From the NCBI GenBank assembly GCA_964386865.1, contig CAYLUN010000030.1, forward strand, positions 1 to 55,767: a DNA stretch of 55,767 bases, read 5' to 3'. Origin of the DNA: CAYLUN01 sp964386865 (lineage in GTDB: Bacteria > Verrucomicrobiota > Kiritimatiellia > RFP12 > UBA1067). Below the pieces are notes generated by a model. That model was given only the letters and a program-made list of their open reading frames with translations, made no database searches and was not told where the DNA came from. The position numbers and the translations under genes were made by a program. Below are positions 26,351 to 33,502 of the stretch, piece by piece (within the stretch, counting starts at the first letter, position 1; the number at the start of each line of letters is the position of its first letter).

Positions 26351-28423
26351 ATGACGACGCTCAAAATCGCAGGGCTGGCTGCGCTTGTTTACGCGGGCGC
26401 CGGCCTCTGCGCCGACGACCTCGTGGGCCAGTGGGCGGCCGACGGCAGCGACGGCAAGACCGTGAAGAATCGCGCCGGCGCGGGCAACGACGGCGTGATC
26501 GTCGATGGCGTGCTGCAGAACGAAAAGGGCGGCGCGTCGCTGGAGCTGGACGGCATCGACGGGCATGTGCGGATTGACCTCAAAACGCCGCTCGCGCTGC
26601 GCACGACCATCACGGTCGCGCTCTGGGTCAAGGCCGCGCGTGTCCGCAACAACACCGTGCTGTTCGGCGTTCCGAACCCGCGGCCAGACTGGACCACGCC
26701 AGCCTTCGGCATGTACCTCTCCGGCGGACGCGTGGTGTACGGCCAGAACGGCGATGGCAAGACGGCTAAGGCGCTGGTCGAGTCCAAGACGGAGCTGCCG
26801 CAGAACCGCTGGACCTTTTTGGCCGCGACCTCGGACGGCGCGACGTTGCGCCTCTACGTGAACGGCGTGCTGGATGCCGAACTGGCCAAGCCGGCGGCGG
26901 TCGCGTTCAACGGAAACCCGCTGCTGATCGGCAAGGGGCTTGGCGACAAGCCTTCGCTCAAAGGCCGCGTGGGCGAATTGCGAGTCTACAGCCGGGCGCT
27001 CGCGGGCGACGAAATCCGCGCGCTCTTCGACTCTTCGAAGTCCACGTACGACCTTGCGCCGCCGGCCGCCGGGCCGTCGTCGCGCGACGGCACAGTGATC
27101 GTGGAGACGCACGGCAACAAACCGGACTTGGACATGCCGTGGCGCGCGCAGCCGACGCGCCTGCTCGAGCGGCTGGACGGATACACGCCCGCCGGCGAAC
27201 AAGTGAAAATGAATCGGTACGGCGGCCGTACAGACCGTCCGCGCGAAAAAGCGACGGGCTTCTTTTACACGAAGAAGATCGACGGACGCTGGTGGCTGAT
27301 CGACCCCGAGGGCTGCCGCTTCTATCACGTCGCGCTGAACACCGTGCGCGAGCCGAAAGAGGTGAAGGCGAACTTCGGCTCTTCTGGGCAGTGGGCCGAA
27401 GCGGTCACGAAGCAGTTGCGCGAGGCCGGCTTCAACGGCCTCGGCAACGGCTCCAGCACCAATCTGCAGCATGTCGCGCAGCCGCTCGTGTGGGTGCTGC
27501 GCCACAACTTCATCTTCGCCTTCGCCCGCGAGAAGAACCTCGTCGAGGCCGCCTCGGGCACGCAGGGCTTCCCGAACCGCTGCATGCCGGTTTTCCATCC
27601 GGAGTTCCCCGCGTTCTGCGAAGCGTACGGCAAAGGGCTTGCTGACACGGCCAACGACCCGTCGATGCTCGGCATCATGACCGAGAACGAGCTGCAGTGC
27701 CCGGTGGATCTGCTCGACCGCTATCTGGCCAGCGACGCGTCGAACCCCGATCTCAAGCCCGGGCGCGACGCGGCGGCGGCGTGGCTGACCGCGCGCAAGG
27801 GGACGGCCGACACAACGAGCCTGACGAGGCGTGACCGCTACGAGTTCATCGCCTACGCGTTCGGCCGCTACTACAGCCTCGTAACCCCGATCGTTCGCAA
27901 GTATGACCCCAACCACCTCTACCTCGGTTCCCGGATCAACTACTCCGCAGGCCAGTTCGACAACCCGTGGTTCTGGAAGATGCTCGCGCCCTGCCACGAC
28001 GTCGTCTCGGTGAACTACTACGGCCGGTGGGGGCCTCAGGCGGACGAGTTCAGCGACTGGGCGGCGTGGGCGGACCGGCCGATCCTGATCACCGAGTGGT
28101 ACGCCAAGGCGATGGACGTGGTGCCGCGGCTGGCGAACACGCACGGCGCGGGCTGGCTGGTGCGCACGCAGGAGGACCGCGCGCGCTACTACCAGCACTT
28201 CGCGCTGAACGCGCTGGAGACGAAGAACATCGTTGGCTGGCACTTCTTCAAGTACCTCGATGACCCGCCGGAGTCCAAGGCGCTCGACAACCTAGGCGGC
28301 GCGAACAAAGGGATGTTCGACGCGACCGGCAAGCCCCATCAGGCGCTGCTCGACCGCGCCCGCGCCGTGAACCGCGAGGCCTATCCGCTGATCGAGTTTG
28401 TCGACAGGAGGAGGTCGCAGTAG
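26351..28423 (+). CDS. Secreted LamG domain + agarase-like (GH50-type) glycosidase
   Basis: A signal peptide (MTTLKIAGLAALVYAGAGLCA) precedes a LamG/concanavalin-like lectin domain (~25-225; LVGQWAADGSDGKTVKNRAG, NRWTFLAATSDGATLRLYVNG). The catalytic barrel (~290-680) opens with GRWWLIDPEGCRFYHVALNTV, typical of GH50 and agarase-annotated enzymes. Candidate catalytic residues are Glu447 (MTENELQ) and Glu582 (LITEWYAKA). A beta-agarase or other beta-galactan activity is plausible but unproven. It is the last gene of the six-gene coupled series; no clear terminator hairpin was found directly after it. Confidence 0.8.
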   Translation: MTTLKIAGLAALVYAGAGLCADDLVGQWAADGSDGKTVKNRAGAGNDGVIVDGVLQNEKGGASLELDGIDGHVRIDLKTPLALRTTITVALWVKAARVRNNTVLFGVPNPRPDWTTPAFGMYLSGGRVVYGQNGDGKTAKALVESKTELPQNRWTFLAATSDGATLRLYVNGVLDAELAKPAAVAFNGNPLLIGKGLGDKPSLKGRVGELRVYSRALAGDEIRALFDSSKSTYDLAPPAAGPSSRDGTVIVETHGNKPDLDMPWRAQPTRLLERLDGYTPAGEQVKMNRYGGRTDRPREKATGFFYTKKIDGRWWLIDPEGCRFYHVALNTVREPKEVKANFGSSGQWAEAVTKQLREAGFNGLGNGSSTNLQHVAQPLVWVLRHNFIFAFAREKNLVEAASGTQGFPNRCMPVFHPEFPAFCEAYGKGLADTANDPSMLGIMTENELQCPVDLLDRYLASDASNPDLKPGRDAAAAWLTARKGTADTTSLTRRDRYEFIAYAFGRYYSLVTPIVRKYDPNHLYLGSRINYSAGQFDNPWFWKMLAPCHDVVSVNYYGRWGPQADEFSDWAAWADRPILITEWYAKAMDVVPRLANTHGAGWLVRTQEDRARYYQHFALNALETKNIVGWHFFKYLDDPPESKALDNLGGANKGMFDATGKPHQALLDRARAVNREAYPLIEFVDRRRSQ

Positions 28424-28442
28424 GTTCAGTGGTTTGGCGCCG

Positions 28443-28675
28443 TCAATCCTGCAAGTACTTGACCACCTGCGCCAGGGGGACTTTCGCCGGCCCCTCGGCG
28501 GCGTTCGCCGCGTAGCCGACGGGGACGATGGCCATGAACTCCCCCTGCGGCTCGCCGAGGAAGCTCAGCACCTCGTCCTTGAGCAGGAACATGATGCCCA
28601 GCCACACCGTCGACAGGCCGAGGGAGGTCGCGGCCACCAGCAGATTCTCCACGGCCGCCGCCGAGCTTAGTGCCT
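28443..28675 (-). pseudogene. Nitroreductase-family 3' remnant
   Basis: The - strand encodes ~77 residues (SSAAAVENLLVAATSLGLST, VWLGIMFLLKDEVLSFLGEP, then FMAIVPVGYAAN) that match the C-terminal half of the FMN-dependent nitroreductase fold. The first ~90 residues, including the usual N-terminal FMN-binding Arg region, are absent. The homology stops about 35 bp from an inverted repeat, so a deletion or repeat-associated truncation is likely. An 83-aa frame starting at 28694 is open but its first residues look unrelated. Confidence 0.65.
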
Positions 28676-28710
28676 TACAGGCCGACAAGGCCAATAATAA
28701 ACATGTTGTT

Positions 28711-28817
28711 TTTCACCACGAAGACGCCAAGAGCACGAAGAAACACAAAGCAAGTACGTGTAATACCAGTGAACCGACTTGGTGCTTCTTTGTGGCCTTG
28801 GTGCCTTTGTGTGAGAA
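28711..28817. repeat. CACGAAG-type imperfect inverted repeat
   Basis: The left arm (28711-28745) is built of CACGAAG, GCCAAGAG and CACGAAGAAAC words. The right arm (28784-28815) reads CTTCTTTGTGGCCTTGGTGCC, which reverse-complements to a similar series. The arms enclose about 40 nt. Repeats of this wording recur between genes in many Gram-negative and PVC genomes (recalled, not searched). Confidence 0.65.
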
Positions 28818-28993
28818 TTATGGGTTGCGGGCTCCGCCCGCGTTACTCCATACAGGTGGGGGCCGCTGTAGCTGGGCCGGCAGCCTGTCCCGCGGGCATT
28901 TCACCCCAAGAAGAACACGTCGATCCACGCCATCCGCGAAAGCCGTAACCTCACAGGGTTGCCTTCTGCGGCTACGCGCACACGGACCGGGGA

Positions 28994-29066
28994 CGGCTGA
29001 AGCCGGGACAACATACCTTGGCAGAACCGGCCTGCGGTGTCCGCATGTTATACCTGCTTCAGCCGG
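28994..29066. repeat. Imperfect inverted repeat with CGGCTGAAGC termini
   Basis: The left end CGGCTGAAGCCGG (28994-29006) pairs with the right end TGCTTCAGCCGG (29055-29066). Partial pairing continues inward (ACAACAT against ATGTTAT). It could fold as a long hairpin and may be a dispersed repeat. Confidence 0.5.
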
Positions 29067-29236
29067 CAAACAGCACCTGTCTCAGCCGCTTTGCGTTCAC
29101 CGCGTCTCTCCACTTGAGGGTTCTTGAATTTGAGACCCGTCCACGCCGTTCTGATCCTCAACGAACTTGTCAGCTACCGCACCCGAATGTGCCACGTCAT
29201 CTTTCGCCTAGCTGATGAGCGGGTTGATAAACGGGT

Positions 29237-29263
29237 CTGACACGAAACCCTGATTGTGATAAT
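29237..29263 (+). promoter_or_regulatory. Predicted extended -10 promoter of the GH98-like gene
   Basis: CTGACA (29237-29242), a 15-bp spacer ending in TGT, then GATAAT (29258-29263): a sigma70-like extended -10 (TGnGATAAT). Initiation would fall near 29270, just before the palindrome at 29274. Confidence 0.5.
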
Positions 29264-29273
29264 CTTGAAATTG

Positions 29274-29303
29274 AGTTTGCACACTTCTGAAAGTGTGCAA
29301 ACT
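29274..29303. promoter_or_regulatory. Perfect 13-bp palindrome, candidate operator
   Basis: AGTTTGCACACTT, a 4-nt spacer CTGA, then AAGTGTGCAAACT form a perfect inverted repeat. It sits at about +4 to +33 of the predicted transcript and 24 bp before the start codon. No U-run follows, so a repressor operator or 5' mRNA hairpin is likelier than a terminator. Confidence 0.6.
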
Positions 29304-29327
29304 GAGAGTTGAAGGAGTGCTCGTAAG

Positions 29328-32300
29328 ATGAAGCAGCTCAACACGCTCGCCGGGTGCGCGCTTGCCATGTTGGCCGCTCAGGATCTGGTCGCGGCCCCGC
29401 AGGACGCGCGGACCATCTCGCTGGTCAACTACGCGAAGTGGCCGGTTCATGCGGCGGCCGTGCCGCTCGACGCACAGGCGTTCGGCGGCCCCGTGCGCGT
29501 CCGGCGGGCCGATTCCGGCGCGTCCGTGCCGCTCACGGTCGACGCGGAGCGGGTCAGCCTTTACGTGAGCCTGCCGCCCACCTCGAGGCTGGACCTGGTG
29601 GCAGAGCGCGTGCCGCAGTGGGACGTCGCCCCGGTCGCCTCGGCGGCGACGAACGCGCTGGCCAACGGCGTCCTGCGCTTCTCCTTCGAAAAGCGAGGGT
29701 GGCGGCTGGGGTTTGCGGCGGATAAGGCCGCGCTGCTCGAAGACGGCGGGCTGGACTTCTGGATCGACACGCAGAACCGGGGGAGAATCTCGAACGGCGA
29801 CACGGTCTTTGTGAAGCAGCTCGGCTTGAGCCGCTTCGCCGACTCGGCGGTCGAAAAAAGGACGGCCGCGGTCGACGCGCAGGGCCGGCCCGCGATCACG
29901 CAGGTGCGGCACGTGGGCGCGATGCAGGTGACGGAAACCTTCGAACTCGTACCCGGCCTGCCTCTGCTGGTCTGCCGCGTGCAGTGGAAGAACGAAGGCG
30001 ACAAGCCCCTGTGGGTGGCCTATGTCGGCAGCGGCAACGGCGTATACGGGCGCTGGTCGAAGGAGCTGCTGCCGGGCCCGCTGATCGAGCGCAAGAAGTC
30101 GCCGCTCCTGGGCGACATCAACGGCAGCGAGACGCGCTGCGCGTGGCTCGGCGGGCTCTGCCGCATCAGCATGGAGTCGCCCGCGACCGGCTGCGGCGCG
30201 GGGCTGTCCACGCTGCTGCCGACGCCCGGCAAGGTCGGGCAAGGCTCGATGATTTGGGGCTGCGGCTATAGCGGCTTCCAGTGTAACTTCATCGATCCGG
30301 CGCAGGGCCAGTTCCCGTTCTTAGTGAAGCCGGGCGAGGCGCTCGACAACGGCTTCGTCTTCCTTGCCGCGCAGGCCGGCGCGAGCGTCTTTCGCGAGAC
30401 GGTCGAGCTGTGGAAAGCGCTGCAAGTGAACAAGCTTCCCGCGCTGGCGCCGCCCTGCGCCGTGTTCGTGGACGGCGAGCCGTTCTTCGCGCAGACCGTC
30501 GGCGGCATCGAGAACCGCAGCGACGCGAAGCTGGCTCTGCGCCTCGACTTCAACAAGCGCTTCGAGTGCCGCGTGAGCGGCGCGTGCACGCTGGTCGCCC
30601 GCCCGCTGGCGTCCGGCAAGAAGGCCGTGGTGGTGCTGGAGGCGACGCAGCCCGGGACGCACGTGGTCGACCTGAACCAGCGGCTGGGCTGGGCCGACGA
30701 GGTGGCGTTCGTGCTGGAGAAGGAGGGCGCGGCGACGGTTTCCGTGATCGAGACCTTGCCTGTTTCGCCGGTCATGCTCTCGCCCGTGGCGGACGCGCAG
30801 ATGACAGATCTGGCTGCGATGTTCCGCTGGTGTTCGATGCCGATGGTGACCGACTACCAGGTGCAGTGGTCGCAATCGCCCGATTTCGCGGCGCCCGCCG
30901 AGGTGCGCGTGACGAGCAGCCAGGAGTATCCGTGGTATCTGGTGCCCGACGACCAGCTTCCTGCGCCGGGCCGCTGGTACTGGCGCATCCGAGGCTTGAA
31001 GGGCGAGGTGCAGGGCGCGTGGTCAGAGGCGCGCGCGTTCACCGTCGACAGCGATCACGCCAAGCGCCCGCTCAAGCGCCCGCTCACGGCGCAGCGCCCG
31101 CTCTTCACGCTCGAGGCGTCGAAGGTGCTCAGCTTCACGAACTTCGTTATGGATGTGCCGCTCGACATCGCGCCATACGTCGGCGTCATCGCCGAAGGCA
31201 TGGAGGGAAAAGGGATTCCCGTGACCGAGTTCGCGAAGGGATTGGAGCGCCTGCCGTACGCCGTGATGCTGCGCAGCCACTGGGTCGGCCTGGCGGACAT
31301 CGAGTGGCTCTTCCAGCACGTGCCGAATTTCGTGGGCATTCAGGGCGGGGAGCACCTCAGCTCGCTCTACCGCGACGGCAAAGACGGCGACATGCGCTAC
31401 CACCACCGGCTGACGCGGCTCTGCGCGAAGTACGGCATGTTCTTCCAAGAGGCGGACGGCACCTACAAGGATGACAAGTGGCAGGAGCTGATGGATCAGC
31501 AGGGCGCGTTCGTGCGCGAGTACGGCCCCTGGCTCGTGCTGTCGCAAAAAAACAACATCATCCGCCGCCAGTTCTACTCGCAGAGCGCCGCGCTCGGTCT
31601 CTGGCTCGGCGGCATCACGCACGGGCACGGCGCGTGGGAGGACGGCGGTTTCTACTGGCAGAACGCGGGCTTCGGCGAGCTCGGCCAGTGCGCGGGCGAG
31701 CGCAGCGGCGTCCTGAAAACCATGCCGCGCATCTTCTGGGATCTGGTTTTTGTGATGGGTGTCAGCCGCGGCTGCGGCATCTACAGCCTCGACGGGCAGA
31801 CGCTGATGGTCAGCCCGAAAGAGATCGAACGGTTTCCCAAGGATATTCCGCGCGCCATCATTTGGAAAACCACCGGCGAGACGACCGACGTGTTCAAACG
31901 GTATGTCGCTCCCTTGATCCGCGGCATCGTAAAACACCGGCTGATACCGACGCGCGAGGAGGTGCTGAAGAACGTGCGGCTCGCGGTGTACAACGACATG
32001 AAAGGCAAGGGCGATGTGACGGCGTGGCCGCACTACGCGGAATACGGGCCGCTCTTCGCCGGCACCTACGGGTTCGGCAAGATGGGCAACATCGACGGCC
32101 AGCTCTGGGAGTTCTTCCCGAACACGGGCCGCTACTATTTCATTCCCGTGCTGCCGCAGGGCAACGAGCCGCTCGGCCGCGCTGTAGCCAGCGTGCCCGT
32201 GTCTGAGCTTCAGAAAGTGGAGACTGTCAAAGGACGCTTTGACGCGGCCTATCCCGCGTGGTACACCGGCGATGCGTGGGCGTGCCGCGTGGGAGATACG

Positions 32301-32633
32301 CTGGCGGTGATGAATAGCAAGGAGAACGAGGATGTCGCCCAGCGGTTTGACGTTCCGCTTCAGGCTGAGCTCGTGAAGACGCTCTCGGGCAAAATGGAGC
32401 CGCACAGCTATCTGGTGGCCAAGATTGAGGAGACGGGCCAGCGGCTTTGGCTGCAGGCGAACGGCGAGTATCAGGACCGGGCGCAGGAACTGCAAGTGAC
32501 CTGCACGCGCAAGCCGCAGTGGCAGGTCGAGCCCGCGGCCGCGGCGCTGGAGCAGAGCTGGGACGAGGCCGCGAAGACGCTGAGGCTGCGCCTGTCCTTC
32601 AAGCCCGGCGCGGTCGAGGTGACGGTGAAGTGA
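29328..32633 (+). CDS. Secreted GH98-like glycoside hydrolase with long N-terminal extension
   Basis: GAAGGAG lies 10 nt before the ATG; the signal peptide ends ...AAQDLVAA. Residues ~25-480 form an unassigned beta-rich region (FGGPVRVRRADSGASVPL; LRFSFEKRGWRLGF). An Fn3-like module (~485-585; YQVQWSQSPDFAAPAE, GRWYWRIRGL) follows. The GH98-like barrel (~590-890) includes FVGIQGGEHLSSLYRDG, CAKYGMFFQEADGTY, LVLSQKNNIIRRQFYSQSAA and LGLWLGGITHG. A beta C-terminal domain ends EVTVK. Characterised GH98 enzymes are endo-beta-galactosidases on blood-group glycans or xylanases. It is paralogous to the gene at 38927, from the Fn3 module to the near-identical C terminus; the extra N-terminal ~480 residues are specific to this copy. 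Confidence 0.75.
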   Translation: MKQLNTLAGCALAMLAAQDLVAAPQDARTISLVNYAKWPVHAAAVPLDAQAFGGPVRVRRADSGASVPLTVDAERVSLYVSLPPTSRLDLVAERVPQWDVAPVASAATNALANGVLRFSFEKRGWRLGFAADKAALLEDGGLDFWIDTQNRGRISNGDTVFVKQLGLSRFADSAVEKRTAAVDAQGRPAITQVRHVGAMQVTETFELVPGLPLLVCRVQWKNEGDKPLWVAYVGSGNGVYGRWSKELLPGPLIERKKSPLLGDINGSETRCAWLGGLCRISMESPATGCGAGLSTLLPTPGKVGQGSMIWGCGYSGFQCNFIDPAQGQFPFLVKPGEALDNGFVFLAAQAGASVFRETVELWKALQVNKLPALAPPCAVFVDGEPFFAQTVGGIENRSDAKLALRLDFNKRFECRVSGACTLVARPLASGKKAVVVLEATQPGTHVVDLNQRLGWADEVAFVLEKEGAATVSVIETLPVSPVMLSPVADAQMTDLAAMFRWCSMPMVTDYQVQWSQSPDFAAPAEVRVTSSQEYPWYLVPDDQLPAPGRWYWRIRGLKGEVQGAWSEARAFTVDSDHAKRPLKRPLTAQRPLFTLEASKVLSFTNFVMDVPLDIAPYVGVIAEGMEGKGIPVTEFAKGLERLPYAVMLRSHWVGLADIEWLFQHVPNFVGIQGGEHLSSLYRDGKDGDMRYHHRLTRLCAKYGMFFQEADGTYKDDKWQELMDQQGAFVREYGPWLVLSQKNNIIRRQFYSQSAALGLWLGGITHGHGAWEDGGFYWQNAGFGELGQCAGERSGVLKTMPRIFWDLVFVMGVSRGCGIYSLDGQTLMVSPKEIERFPKDIPRAIIWKTTGETTDVFKRYVAPLIRGIVKHRLIPTREEVLKNVRLAVYNDMKGKGDVTAWPHYAEYGPLFAGTYGFGKMGNIDGQLWEFFPNTGRYYFIPVLPQGNEPLGRAVASVPVSELQKVETVKGRFDAAYPAWYTGDAWACRVGDTLAVMNSKENEDVAQRFDVPLQAELVKTLSGKMEPHSYLVAKIEETGQRLWLQANGEYQDRAQELQVTCTRKPQWQVEPAAAALEQSWDEAAKTLRLRLSFKPGAVEVTVK

Positions 32634-32684
32634 TTGTCCGGCAAAGGAAGGCAGTCGGTGTGTGTGAGGCTCCGGTAGGGCGCG

Positions 32685-32708
32685 CGCTCCGCGCCGCCGC
32701 GCGGAGCG
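32685..32708. repeat. Perfect 10-bp stem hairpin
   Basis: CGCTCCGCGC, loop CGCC, GCGCGGAGCG. It lies 52 bp after the GH98-like stop and could act as a terminator or mRNA 3' stabiliser, although no U-run follows. Confidence 0.55.
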
Positions 32709-32771
32709 GCCATAAGCGATGTGCCGAATGTGCGCTGGCTGCACGTTCGGTGGACGCCGCAGGGGGCGGTC

Positions 32772-32837
32772 CTGTAGTTCCGCCGCAGCGTCGGCGGAGA
32801 GGCGGCGGGTTCCGGCGACACAGCGCCGGAACTACAG
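32772..32837. repeat. 66-bp inverted repeat with CTGTAGTTCCG ends
   Basis: The left arm CTGTAGTTCCGCCGC and the right arm GCGCCGGAACTACAG pair at 14 of 15 positions. An inner CCGCCG/CGGCGG stem adds to the fold. The size and ends resemble a small palindromic dispersed element. Confidence 0.55.
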
Positions 32838-32983
32838 AGTCAGCGGGCCGCCAGAGCGCCTGCGACAAAGCGATGGAGGCGACAGAAGAAGGGAATGAAG
32901 AGCAGCTTGCCCATACTTGCCTGTCGCGTGTTCGTTTCACGCCGCTGACAGAAAACACGAAACCTCAGAGTTGAACATAGCCC

Positions 32984-33502
32984 ATGACCACGAAGCACCC
33001 GATGACAACGTTCTACCTTGAAATGCTCAGCCCGGACGGGCTCGCGTGCAAGGCGTGCGCAGAGCCGGACTTCTGGATTGGCGAGTGCGGGGTCAAACAG
33101 TTCCAGTACAATCGCTTTCTCTACCAGCTCGTCGGAAGCGACTGGAAGTGGTTTGACAAGCGTTCGTGGACGGATGAGGACTGGCGCGCATATGCGGAAG
33201 CCGAGAACCTGCGAACGTGGGTGGGGTATTGGGGCGGGGCCCCGGCCGGATACTACGAGCTGAAAAAGCAGGAAGAGGGCAATGTGGAGATCGCCTATTT
33301 CGGCCTGGCCCGGCCCTTCATCGCGAAGGGCCTCGGAGGACACCTTCTCAGTCATGCGATTCAGTCTGCGTGGGGCTGGGGTGCAACGCGCGTCTGGGTG
33401 CATACGTGTACGCTGGACCACCCCCATGCGCTGAAGAACTACTTGGCGCGCGGAATGAAGATCTACAAAGAGATAACCTCGAACAACGGGAACATGCCAT
33501 GA
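32984..33502 (+). CDS. GNAT-family N-acetyltransferase
   Basis: A 172-aa cytoplasmic-type protein without signal peptide. The GNAT core shows WVGYWGGAPAGYYEL (beta4), VEIAYFGLARPFIAKGLGGH with an acetyl-CoA-binding R/K-G-x-G-G-type loop, and a C-terminal ATRVWVHTCTLDHPHALKNY then ARGMKIYKEI. The substrate is unknown. ATG at 33002 is an alternative start. The stop overlaps the next start as ATGA, so it is translationally coupled to the FAD protein. Confidence 0.85.
   Translation: MTTKHPMTTFYLEMLSPDGLACKACAEPDFWIGECGVKQFQYNRFLYQLVGSDWKWFDKRSWTDEDWRAYAEAENLRTWVGYWGGAPAGYYELKKQEEGNVEIAYFGLARPFIAKGLGGHLLSHAIQSAWGWGATRVWVHTCTLDHPHALKNYLARGMKIYKEITSNNGNMP

Larger units (their letters stand above)
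28424..29327. other. 904-bp repeat-rich intergenic region
   Basis: No intact gene is seen. The span holds a 3' nitroreductase remnant (- strand), a CACGAAG-type inverted repeat, a second imperfect inverted repeat at 28994-29066, and, at its right end, a promoter and a perfect palindrome in front of the GH98-like gene. Short open frames here are GC-driven and not believable. Confidence 0.6.
32634..32983. other. 350-bp intergenic region with two hairpin repeats
   Basis: No gene seen. It contains a perfect GC hairpin (32685-32708) and an inverted repeat with CTGTAGTTCC ends (32772-32837). A clear promoter for the following GNAT operon was not recognised. Confidence 0.55.

Noticed and set aside
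28711..29066. CRISPR-like repeats
   Set aside because: Repeats are inverted and imperfect with no regular spacers; no cas gene is present.
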